Source: Hofstenia miamia
Lineage: Eukaryota > Xenacoelomorpha > Acoela > Hofsteniidae
Reading direction: 5' to 3'
Length of the DNA: 64,000 nucleotides
NCBI GenBank assembly: GCA_900660155.1
Contig: CABFPE010000039.1
Span: 1 to 64,000 of the forward strand
The notes under the pieces were generated by a model. The model searched no databases. It was given only the letters and a program-made list of their open reading frames with translations, and had not been told where the DNA came from. Every line of letters begins with the position of its first letter. Position 1 is the first letter of the stretch. Both the position numbers and the translations under genes were made by a program. Below are positions 23,005-35,900 of this stretch, one piece after another.

Positions 23005-23835
23005 TATTAATTACATCTTAAATATGTGTCATCAGATTGTCAATTTGAAGCTTTCAAAAATTCTAAAATTTTTTTTCACTGTATGAATGAAAATTATTTT
23101 GTTTTTACAAATATGTACCTCTAAAATTTCTAAACAAGCATAAAACATTTTGCATAGATGGAATTTGAAAATTGATAAAATATATTGTCCTGCCAGAGAA
23201 AAGAGTTTTTGGTTAATTGTTCAATTAAGTTAATACTATAATGTAGTGTTGTAATAATTTTCAGACTTATTGAATATAAGGCAACACAAAAGTGTTTTGT
23301 CACTAAATATATACAAAATTTTGAAGGCCCACATGCTGCATGCACACTAATTCTGCACTATCTGTTATGTCACTTATGGAAGGGTAGTGTCTAAGTCATG
23401 ACATATAAACTTAGTAAAGATTTAATTTGTCATTCACAAATAACATTCAAAATTGAACAAGACACTCTATTTCCCTACAATTCAGAAAGTCAATTGAACT
23501 TGAAATATTTATCCAAGAAATAAACAAAATCAAACTAGAAGCATAAATGATCATTCTTGTAATGTGTAACTTTAATTGAACAGGAAAACTTGACATGAAA
23601 TATACAATTTCTATATCTACAAAAATCACTTAATACTACTAATATCCTGCAACTTTCCTATTCCAAATTTTATTATCAAATTTTCATTTGTTTACAACCA
23701 AATTTACAAATTCGATTCTATAAATATAATTTCAAAACGGGACATTGTTATCATACGACTTTTTGGATCTTAACTAAAGCATTTTCTAATTAGTTTTATA
23801 CTAAATTTTCTTTTACTGTAAATACTGTAAATTAA
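23005..23835. other. STXBP5: Upstream region of the tomosyn gene
   Basis: A+T-rich, no ORF of note. It must contain the promoter and 5' UTR unless the mRNA is trans-spliced or has a distant first exon. No TATA box or initiator can be picked with confidence. A TTTTCTAATTAG near 23776-23787 resembles the TTTAG/ATTAG acceptors of this gene and could accept a spliced leader or an upstream exon. Confidence 0.4.
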
Positions 23836-23883
23836 ATGGCTAACAATGAAAAAGCTCACAAAGCGTATGCATGGATATATTGA
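23836..23883 (+). promoter_or_regulatory. Short uORF overlapping the tomosyn start codon
   Basis: An ATG at 23836 opens a 15-codon frame (MANNEKAHKAYAWIY) that ends at TGA 23881-23883. It lies in a different frame from the tomosyn ATG at 23846 and covers it. Both ATGs have an A at -3. Scanning ribosomes that used the first ATG would miss the second. The arrangement would matter only if the mRNA 5' end lies upstream of 23836. Confidence 0.55.
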
Positions 23884-23983
23884 TGGTATTACTAGTTCCC
23901 AAACATCAAGTCAAAGCTGTGCCTCCAAACTTGATATCGAGATTGTGGAAACTTTAGGATCTTCAAATTTTCAATTAAAAAAG
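23846..23983 (+). CDS. STXBP5: Tomosyn exon 1 (residues 1-46)
   Basis: Starts MKKLTKRMHGYIDGITSS and matches the short basic N-terminus of tomosyns (MKKF..K.VLDGF). It ends LGSSNFQLKK at a phase-0 donor GTTACA. Intron 1 is 41 bp. The start is chosen because it is the first ATG in frame that gives the family's usual N-terminus. Confidence 0.9.
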
Positions 23984-26900
23984 GTTACACTCGCATTTTT
24001 ACACTTGTAAAATGTAATCTTTAGACCGTTCGCCATGGTTTTCCTCATTTGCCTTCTGCTCTAGCTTATGACCAAGTACAAAATCTCCTTGCAATAGGAA
24101 CTAAAAATGGATCTATAAGAATGTATGTATTTTGCAGTTTTTTTAATTTAATGTTTTTAAGATTTGGCAAGCCAGGTGTAGATTGTCATGTGTCTCATGA
24201 AATTGAAGTGCCAATATTTCGATTAATTTTTTTAGTTAACGAGGTAACGTTATTTATGTATTAATGATGTTCTATTACTCTTTAGGGAGGGTTAATTAGT
24301 ATTTGTGAGGACAACAGTGTGCATATTTGGAATATCAGGCAAAAGATTCCCGCTATCTCTCATACATTAAAATTTAATCGTGAAAGGTAATATTTAAAAA
24401 TGTTACATCTTTCAACGATATTTTAGAATCACTTACTCATATATACCACTGAGAAGCAAGTTTCTGTTTGTTGGTACAGAACGTGGTAATGTTCACGTAA
24501 TTAATGTAGAAACTTTTTCAGTTTCTGGATACCAGATTAATTGGAATAAAGCTATTGAACTGTATATTTTGATATCATGACGTAAGAATCTTGAATTTTG
24601 TTTAGTTCAAGAAAAGTGCATCCTGGACCAGTTGTATACTTGTGTGAAAATCCAGAGGATGAAAATAAATTGTTAATTTGTTTTGAAACTGGCTTAGTGG
24701 TTTTATGGGATTTAAAATTAAAAGATGCTGAAAATCGTTATAGATGCGAAGCAGTATGCATTTTTAAAAACGAATAATTCCAAATTTTTCTTTAGGCTAT
24801 TAAGTCAGTTGCGTGGTTTAGTGATGGAAAACAGTTCATGTGTGCATTAGGAGACGGTAGTTTAGTTACATGGGCTGTAAAGAATTCCTCAAAACCGGTG
24901 AATTCCATTGTTCCCCATGGTATTAATATCTATTTTTGCTTAACTTTATTGGTTATTTAGCGTTAACAAACAGCTTTTTTCAAGGTGTAGCAGATCCGTG
25001 CCGTCCAATCAATAAGTTAGAATTAAAATCTGTTAAATCTGGGTATGTTTCTCCGTTGTTTTAAAATATATTTTGAGTACTCTATGAATTTGAATGTGTG
25101 ATTTAACTGGTATAGCGAATGATGCTAGCGTGCTTGGTAAAATTAATTATTCTTTCATTAAAATGTAATCCAGTTTACGCCTTCAGTGCTGCTCTTAATG
25201 TCATTGTGAAAGTTATATAGATTTACAATAATTGCATGTATATCATTGGAATGATGTAGTTTTACAATAATTATATTAAGTCAATTCATAAAATTATATT
25301 GAATTCAAATCTTATCAAACCATATAAAATATATTTACTATATTTCAAATGTTTTAGAACATATGTATAGTAAAGACAATATGTTTATACTCTATTCAAT
25401 AGATGCTTTAGACATTACTTTGCATATTTCGTGAAGTGTGAAAAAACGGAATGATTGAAATGAAGCCACAGCAAAATCAAACGCAAATCTAAATCTCTGT
25501 TTATATCTTTCTACTAGTACTCGACGTTTAAGTATTAATAGCTTTCGAGTCGGGTCGAGTAAATTCGAGTTGTGTTGACTTGGTATTGAATTATATATTG
25601 TCTGTTTGTCTAATTGAAAAATGTGTATACTTTTACTATTGAAAATACTTTTTTACTAAAAATACTTTCTGGACAATGGAATTGAGGTATGTTTAGCAAA
25701 TGATCATAACTAACACCAAATTGCTAAAATTGATTCATACTACGTTGGTAGGCTCTCCCAAAAAAGAGTCAGATTAAGATTCGATGTTATTTAAAATTTT
25801 ACTTTGTAGTCATTTTTAAAATTTATGCTAAAACTCGTTTGCACAGATAATGCTTTCTAGTTGGTTTTCTCTCTAAATGGTGATATTGATGCACGAATAT
25901 TTTTGGAAATTACTACATAATATGGTTGTAATCGCATTCCTAGTGAAATATGGTCAATTTGTCTTCAATCATCATATTTAGGATCCACTTTATCATTTTG
26001 TTAGCTAATAAATATCATTGATAGGAAACTTCTAGTACTATAGTATTTATACCCATTAAAAGACATGAGGTATTATATATGACAATAGAGATAAGTTAAT
26101 TTTCTTGAAAGCCCATATAAATTATGTATATTTAACAAAAAAAATTATGAATTAAGATTATGGCCATAAAGTTTTTAGTTACCATACCATTATGGTAACC
26201 ATAATGTGGTACGTAATTGTATGGCACCAAAAAATAATCGCATCTCTGAAGGACTGTAACTACTAATTATTTGCAATTTTCAAATGCAACTGCAATGCGC
26301 TTAGACAATATCCGAAATTTGAAATCCGCCTCGCAGTGTCCTACTTTCCACAATACATCTATTGACGTAATATTCTAAAATATAGTTTGTATGGAAATAT
26401 ACATACAATAATTTTACATAATAGCGGAATGATTAGTGCGTATAATATTTTAATTTTACATATACGTTATTAGAACAATTGAATTCACTTCTAAGCAGAA
26501 TAGAATAATTCGGATACAAAAGAAACGGCTTAACCTATTGGTTCTGTAAGTATGGATGTGAATTCTATGAGTAGTTGCTTTTCCTTTGCTGATTTACAAA
26601 TAGTGAATATTTGGTTCATTCATATTGATACAATATCAAATTTTGCATCATTAAGCTCAAATATCATTTTAAATACCTATGCACAAAAAATTCCAAATTT
26701 GCAAAACCTAGTTTGTCAATTTGAATCGGGCAATAAATGTACCTACAAAATATTACAATTGAACGCTGTATACAAACGGATGAATTTTTCATTGCGTTTA
26801 GCGCGCAATAACTTATATATTGAATGCTTATATTATATACTATTTACGCAATATTTGGTCTTAATTTAGTTGAAAATATTGCCAATGATTGAAATATACT

Positions 26901-29900
26901 ATCAATCTCCTCGTATTTATTTATTTTACAAAATTATGTTATTTACCAATCATCTTTGACGACATTCCAAATTGAAAAACAAATTAAATCTTTGTCCAAA
27001 ATTTTTAGCTTTACAGTTTCCATTTGAAGATTTTCTAACCGTAATAGATGAAATATGTAATGCCGCAATCATTCTTAATTTTCAAATTTGGATTTCGTTA
27101 TTTGATTACGTCTTTGATATTTAATCCAATAAAGTATTTTGTAAATTAGCCTATCTAAATATACTACTAGTTATCTCTTATTGTGAGTATTTCTCTATGC
27201 GGATTCTTTTAAAACAGTATTCATTCATATTTTAGTACAGTGTTAATTTTAAAAACTGCTGTAATTTAACTAATTTTATTAGGGCGTTCTGGCGATCCTC
27301 TTATAAAGCTAAGAAAATTTTAATTTAAACAATGTGTTAGCAAATATGTATGCATTGATAATAATGATAATTTTCATAGTCCTAGCGGTATATATGTAAC
27401 GCATATAGCCAGTACCTAGTTATAGAAGTGACACAATTTTCATTAATTACTACTACTATTTGTAAACTTATTAACTCCCTACTCAAATATTCACGTTGCA
27501 TTTTTATTTTAGTCTCTTCTAGGGTTGGTGTTTTAACCAGTTTTAAATATCGATAAATATCGTAGCCAAATTTCTACTGAAAAAGTAGGAACACCTTCGT
27601 TTTGTTTTCTTAATTGAAACGAACTTTCTGAATTGTATGAACAGCCATAGCAATTGCGAAATTATCCATGTGATCACCACAAAAACAAAAACACCTCTAG
27701 TTCTCAATGTGTTTTTACTGACTATTTCAGGTCAAAATTTACCACCCACTATTTCTATTCAAGTTCCCCGTATTCCAAACCCTAGTGATGTGGCATGTTT
27801 TCCGAAGAATGTTAACGGAATTTTAAGTGCTTATAGTGATAGCACACCAAACATTTCGAATTTTATTGATTTTGAAGCAGATAATACTAACACAATTGAA
27901 AATCTAATATTTTATTAGTCATGTGATTTTATAAGTGTAATAAAAGCCCGCATATATTAGAATTTGCTTCAGCGAACACATATTTTACCCCTTGTACCCA
28001 GAACCCGCATATTTTGCGAATGAGTATTAAACTCTGTCCCAGTTAATAAATAAACCGGTTTTTTAGGAAAATGAGGTAGTATGATATAAACACGAGTATA
28101 ATTTCAAGTTTTGATTTTCATTTTTTTTATAATATACACAAGATCTTAAACTATCTCATTCGAGCCAAAACTATGGTATTTACGCTATAATAAAACCCCA
28201 ATTATTGATATAAAACTACTTATTAATTGGGACAGAGTTTAAATCTGGTAATTATTAATATATTTTTGAAATGCTTGTGGTTGGTCAGTTTATTGAGTTA
28301 TCAATTTTTTCCACATTCACTCTGTTGTGACACATCTGAGAAATATTTATTCATTAAAATTTAAAATAATTTTTATATACTTAAAAAGCTAGTCAAAATA
28401 CAAAATTTCAAATTCTACCATTTTGCTAAAACAGCGAAGTATTACAGTTGTCATAAGCAGGGTGTATTTTTTTAAACTCCAAACATAGAGAAAACCGCTG
28501 TTATATATGATGAAATTACATTTAATGGCTTTTAGAGTTACCCAACAGATACAAAGTTTAGAATCATTTGTTGCTGTTAAAATATCCACAAAGAATGTAA
28601 CTACATTCGCCTTTTTTAATACCTGTTCGGCGTTGAGTAGCTCTTAAACATGAAACTATCTTTCCACGTCAGCAGAGGTTTCCTGGCATTCTAGATTTTC
28701 ATGTTAATTGGTTGAAGTGCCACTTGGTAAAGGCGTAGTTCCATGGCACTTACGGCAAAAAGACCACCCCCATAAAATTAATCGCGCGTTTAGGGGGGCA
28801 ACCCCCCCCCCTCTGGGGCCAGCTGCTAACACTTAATAAAAATGTTCTCTTTTCCTCAAATTTAATATTGTTATCTTTAATTCAAGAAGTTATCACTCGA
28901 TTTGCTGCTAAACAGACGATTGCATTTTGTTTAAGCTTACTTTTGTTCAAAAAGACTGTTTTTTACAATTTTTTTCTGTAAAAATAGGTGTCAGCCCCCC
29001 TCCCCCCGTTTGAAAAGTCCAAAACGCGCTACTGAATAAAATAACATTTCATTTAAATATTGTCGATTCGGTTCCAGAAAACCTTGGTTTTTTGTTACGT
29101 ACTCATGTCAATGCCTGCAACCAGACCTCACGTATGTGGAGAATTTCATAAATCATAATATTCTAAGAAAGAATTTTTTAGCTACTCGCAATCGTTCAAA
29201 ATTTTCTATGGCCGGGGCTGATCTTACTTCATCAAAATAAATACATCAAAACCGCCTTTGATAAATGAGAGGATGAAAAAAATTAATGATGACGCGGTAG
29301 AGAATGAAACGCTGACATAATATGCGGGAATTGTATGAACAAATGTAGGCAAAATAATTAGAAAATTTAGAAGTCCTTGGAAAATTGTCATGGGCGTTAA
29401 AATTTTCAATTAGTAAACTTAAAAAAGGGGTTCATCAACTACCGTTGTTTAGTTGGGTTTCACCTGTATTTTTGCCCATTAACTCTTTCACTGCGAAATT
29501 CGACTTTAGTCACACGGCCAACATTATGTCTGACTGCGAAATTCGACTTCAGTCCACATCTCTCCTGTTTTTTCTAATAAAATGCCCAAAATCTGTTGTA
29601 ATTCCATGTAATTCAGTATAATAAAGTGTTTTTTTTAATAAAAAATTGATTTTCATTTATTTGTGTCAAAATGACATTTTTTGAGAATTTCTGAAAATTC
29701 ATGAAACGCAGTGAAAGGGTTAATGTTCAATCACTGATGTTTAGTTATTTGTATTTACTCAGAAACCTGTTATCATAGATTAATCTATAACAGAATTTCA
29801 ATCATATGATTCTTCGAGGATAACACTTCAGAATTTGATAAAGCTCACTTGCAGTAACCTTACGGCCCTCTTAGTGAATTTAGGAAAACAGGTTTCGATA

Positions 29901-32900
29901 ACTGGAAAATGACAATCAAGCAAATACATTTGCTTATTTCTAACTAAAGTACAACGAAAATCACCAGACTTGTCAACGAGCTGAGCTTCTAACGAGCCGA
30001 GCCGAGCTTGAACAGAGTATTGGATATACAACGAGCCCAAAACGAGCCGTTTCTAAGCAAACAAATTTATAGTGCTGCTTGTTAATTTGATTATGCAGAT
30101 TTTTCTTATTTTTTCATTCAATATTCCTTACTTTTAATCTTATTTTAAAAATGTTTATAAATAATAGGAAGAGCAATGGAAAAAATTCTGAGAGCACAAT
30201 ATTTTAAAAAAATTTCGATCTGAAATGAGCCTCATTGAAAGATTTTATGTGGCGAGCCGAGCCGAACTTACTCAAAATTTAAACGAGCCGAGCTTAGAAA
30301 TTACGGCTCGTTGACAAGTCTGAAAATCACTAACACACATGAGCGAGTATCATTTGTGTTATAAATTTATATTTTATTTTGTAGTCATTAATTTTGTTCA
30401 TCTTAACAAATTGCTGCGGACGCTTATTTAATTTAAAAGCTAATTTTACTCTAATTGCATTGTATCTGTCAATTTTCATCAAAATTACAACTTACATATC
30501 CGTGATATATAATTAGGGGATGCATTTTAAAGTAAATTTGGAAACATGTTATTTATAGAAATAATGGTTTTTGTATCTTCGATGGTATAAAAACCTGAAA
30601 TACTCCATACCTGTGATGTTGATGTACTAGGTTTAGCAATGCTTATTTAAAAAATTAGATAGGGCGTGCATTTTTTTGATATTTCGTCACTTGCATATAC
30701 CTTGTAGAAGGATTCTACTATTTCGGATGTTTCCTTTATTTTCTTTTTAAAATATTGTCCGTATTTCACTAGTTTTATATAGCCCTAATACAGATTTGTG
30801 CTTCTGAATAATTAACAAGGGGCCTCTATATTTGAGTACTGCCTTTTTATGTTATATTTGGACCAAAGAAAATCCAACAACCGAAAACTAATATAACCTT
30901 TACAAGGGGCGACTACACCCCTGCCCTATACATTTCTTATATAAGAAATTGAAATGCATTATCTTAGTTCAACTGTTGATTCTGGTATAATTTTATTAAT
31001 CCTATCTTCTTAACATGGAAAGTATGTGTAGAAATTGGTCCTCAGCCTAAGATTCTCAAAAAATTGCAACTTTACACTCAAGCTAATTCTTTAAGCGTTT
31101 CTCATTTTTGGAAACACGTAAAGTTGTGTAAATACCTGTAAGTTTGCGTGATTTTGGATTTGTGTGAATTTATAAATAGGTTGCAATCTGATTCAATGAT
31201 AAAGAAGTTTTTAGTCACTTAAGGACTTGAATATTCGTATTTTTAATTTACTTTGCTTCTTGTCATGTAGATCGCTTCACCCCAGATATTCAACTATCTT
31301 TTTCAAATCAAAATACTAAAAACAAGAAATGTTTCTGGATGTGGTCGTAGATGGTTCACGTCATGCAAAAAAATGCATTGTCCCACTTGTTTATAATTGA
31401 AGAGCCTAGTGGAAGAAGTATTAAGCCACATTTTCAAAAAATGGAGACATTTCTTGTTCCGTGTTAGTGCGATCATCGAGCATACTGATTTGAAGTATTT
31501 CAATGCATTATTGAATTATATCCAACGTATTCTTCAACGCTTCATTTTGAAAAATTTACCAGATTTCTGAATCAATTTACACTCTTTGAAGCCATGTTTC
31601 TCTATTTCCTGAAAATGTGACTTAAACACTTCTTCTCCTAGAGCACTCAATTGTTCGGTTTAAATTTTGAAACAAAATTTGTTTTGTTTGTATTTGCAGA
31701 TTAAATCTAGCATTTCATAAAAAACGAAATAAAACAAATATAATGTTTTTGGCATAAAATTCGTTTATAACGTTTATTCTTAAAAAACAAAGTTCTACAT
31801 GAACGTGCGTCCATGTTGTCTCATGAATGATAACAGTAGTCTAAGGCAATAATTGACGTTGTTTGTTTCTGGGATTTGATTGCTGTTATTGTCAGTATAT
31901 CGGTGCGAGTTATGTCAATTGAGATCTTTATATTATCCAGCGTACTTGCAGATGCAGTGCTCCCATAAAGTTGAATTTTTACTTGTGGGACTATATATTC
32001 TTTGATGTAATCAAAGTACTACAGTTGGGAAAATGTTTTAAAGTGTTGCTTTCCTTTAAACATTTTGTAAATACTTCATAAATTCTATTGAATTTTCTAA
32101 TTAGATTTTATTTTCGTTGCGCAATTTGAATAGTGATTTTATAAACATATCCATACATCCATCCATTAATTCATTCAATTAGTTGAACTTGACGTTTTAA
32201 ATGCTTTATTAACCGCCTCTTTCGTTTCGAAATAATTATAGTGCTTGCATTAGCAAGTGTATATATTTTTTTTCATTATTTACAATTATATGTACCTCTT
32301 AAGAACACGCAAACTTGCGCTTTGAACTTTTCCCACTCATTCGTGCTTTCTACACCACATTAAGTTTTACATAACATTTTTGCTAAAACTACACTTATCA
32401 AAGATATGAACCAGGGCAAAGTAAATAAAATTATACTTGCACTTTGTGGAAACATTCTTAGCAAAATCATGGCACTAATGAGATTTACGTCACATTTGTT
32501 CTAAATGGAACTTTACAATGTTTTAATCATTTCAACTTTATTGTAACCCAAATTTGAAGTTACATTGGTTCTGCTTTTGTGCACAATCTTTTGTGATTGT
32601 TAGGCCCACAACAAAAGTTTAAGAGTGTCATTTCCCACAGAGGAAAAATTTAACCGCGCATTGTTATTTACATAACTGATTAAAATTACACAAGGTGTTT
32701 TCAAAACTAGGACTTTTTCCTTCACACTGCTTCATTATATTGGTTGAGGTGTATTTTACTAGTCGGTTAATTTAGAAAAATCACAAGAAATATAATCCAT
32801 CCAAACAGTTGTGAGTGCGCAATTAATTTTGTTGTGAACTTTATAATTACCCAAACGTTTTGCACAAAGTTAGAAGTGTGTGCGCTACTCAAATAATTTT

Positions 32901-35900
32901 TTGCTACAAATGCTCGTGAATTTTAAAATGAACTACAAGTGATTGATTTTTTAGTTGTGTGAACATGAAATGATGAGTATGTATAAAATGTATTGATACC
33001 AAAATGCTATCTATGGAAAAAATGTCCCAGCCCGCGCTTTGTACGCTTCTCAAAATTCCAAAGTATAAAAGTGTGAGTTTATGTATATACATTTTTACCT
33101 TTATAGAATTGAGTAAAGATATAATTGCCAATTAACAATTTTTTGATGTTTTTGCAACTGAAAATCTCAACTTTTTTCATCAAACTCTCTTTAGAGTAAT
33201 TAGTGAAATCTAAATGGAGTTGCTATTAATTTGGAAGCTATTAACGGTTATATACAACAGAAGTGATTATTTGTAGGAACTTTGGAAAGTCGTACTCCCT
33301 AATTCCTTGTCACTGTCTAACCAATAATTAGTGTTCACTTTATATATTGTTTGTGAATCAAACCTTTCTCATTGTAACTTGATAAATTTATATCGTGAAA
33401 TGAATTCCTCTCAGTGCTAACTTGCGCTCTCGCGATAATATTTTTTGAAATATTAGTGGGATGGGCTAAAATAGCATACTTACTTACGTATTTAATGAAA
33501 CGTATTAATACTGGGATTGAATTACGAATTAATGCATTTTTATATTTAGAACAATTTGTTATCAGAACAATTTTTTTCATACAATTTCAAGTTCTTTCAT
33601 GTATTAGCTGGTAACTTATATCAAATTTCTTTTTATATGAATTGATTGACAAAAACCCATATGATTTTATGTATATTTATAATGTTATTAGCATTAATTT
33701 TCATCGTATGCAGGTAATTTTTAAAATGTGAGTAATTTTCTTCTTTGTTCATTTTTACTTTTATATTGTTCAAGTACCCTAAATGTTTTACAAATAGCTC
33801 TCTGTTTCTGTTTTGATTGGATTTATTTCAAATTCAATGGATTTCGTTAATATAAATCCAGACCTAGCTTTACTATTGTTTCTATATTCATCACATTTTA
33901 TGCGTTACAAAATTAGTTCTTTAAGATGCTATATATTTTCATCTGTATTGGTTTTTATAGGTATAGAGTAGTCATAAACTCAATTGTCCTAATAATATTT
34001 CGTTGTATAGGATTTTAAATTCTATATATTGTTCCAGCTATATTTCGACTAAATCATCACTAATGAAATTCATTATTAATAATTCACTTCAAACGTTTAG
34101 TAAGTTTTGACAAATTATACATATATATATATATTATATATATATAGTCGCTAACGGCAAATTGATTTAAGTATTTGGGTGTTTAAGAACTTTGATTAAT
34201 GGTCGTTTGAACATTGTTCATGTCCATCGTACATTATGTCAGGAGGTATTTGTGGAGTTTTCTTATTGAGATTTGGTGGCTTTTCCTAACGTTTATTATG
34301 GTAATAATGCCTGAATATAAATATCCAAACATCTGCTCATTTTCTGCATGGTATTTTTTTCAATCGAGTGTATAGTCTTATTTTGCGAAAACTTATTATT
34401 TTAGTGTGGAAAAAGTACGCAAAATTAACAAGAAAATTATATTTGTAAATTTAGGAAAGATTTCTAATGAATTTCATCTTTTCCAACCGTTTAAGCCAAT
34501 ATTTAATTTATCTAAGAAATCCGCAAATTTTGGATTTTGAAGACTTTTTCAAAACTTTGAATATTATAAATTGATAGTGTTGATATGAGGAATGTTTGTG
34601 CATATTTCTGTAATAACATCATTATCCAATACAAAGTTGGATTAGAAGGGGAGGGGGAAGGGGTGGTACGAGGACATGCTCCCTCCAGACCTGTGGATTT
34701 TTATAATAAGAATTATGTTCGATCTTTCTTTATGGTCGTGTTTTCAAGCAATTTTATACATGTCACTTTATAGAACTAAAATATTTATTTTCAATATTTA
34801 AATGATAAATTTCACCTTAAACATCCTTGCGTCTATTTAGAAGAATAAACTATTTCACAAACATTTTCGAATAATTTTCTCCACGACTATTATGAAATTT
34901 GGAAATTCTTGAACTGGGTAAATGTGCACTCATGTCATGGTGGAAGGGGAAAATATTAACTATTTTTCAATTCCCATAATTGTGTTTAGATACTAATACT
35001 AACCGTTGATTTTTGTAAACAGGCCACCCAAGGCCTGTTTTAAAGAGAAAATCGAAAATATCGATGCGAGCAGCTACTGTAATCAGTAAACCTAATATAT
35101 TTTTCTACTGACTTAAAATGCGACGATAAGCTCTGAAAAATCATTTTTTGCAAATTCCAAGATTAAGATTCCAATGTGTGACACACAAATATTTTCTTTG
35201 TGGGTACCGACTCTGTCGGAAATTTCAAAAAACAGATCGGCCAGTTGTAGTGGTAGGTTTAAGACGTTAAACCACTTTCATTTTTTAAGTATATAATATT
35301 AATATATCTAGTTATTGTTTGCTTGTTTGCTATATAAAATAAGTTTGAGAAATTTTTACTAGGGCAGGATATTTTTAAACGCATACCAACCATTTGTATT
35401 AATTTACATACATAAATTCATCCATTTGATATATCAGAAGGTTTTTTGCCCATTTTTATTTTGCCTTGGCCTTATTTAATATATTACAATTTTAGAAAAT
35501 ATGTACATATGCACAACTGAACGATTCGATTCTAAAATATAAACCATTTTTAGTTGCATATTTTTAAACTCATTTCCGATCGTGGATGTAAATGTACAGG
35601 TCATTTCAGTCATTATCTGTATAAATGGATTATAAATATTGCTATAGCAGAGATTTATAATATTGCGATAAATTAATAAAAATAGAAACTATGCACTGCA
35701 TTTATATATATGTACGCATGATTATTTTGTAGTTTCAGAATTCTTTTTTTTGTTTTTCTGAACTAGAATTGTATTGCTAACTTATATAGATTTCCAAGTC
35801 CCGATCTATTTTTAACTCTGAGATTGAGATCTTTTATGTACCACAATTTTGTTCCCGTATTGATCTGTCTACTGGTTTATACACGATTTTATCGTAGATC

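Noticed and set aside
26552-26869. 105-codon plus-strand frame in intron 8
   Set aside because: Composition is what A+T-rich DNA gives by chance (many Asn, Ile, Leu, Phe, Tyr). There is no motif, no fitting splice context and no polyadenylation signal close by.
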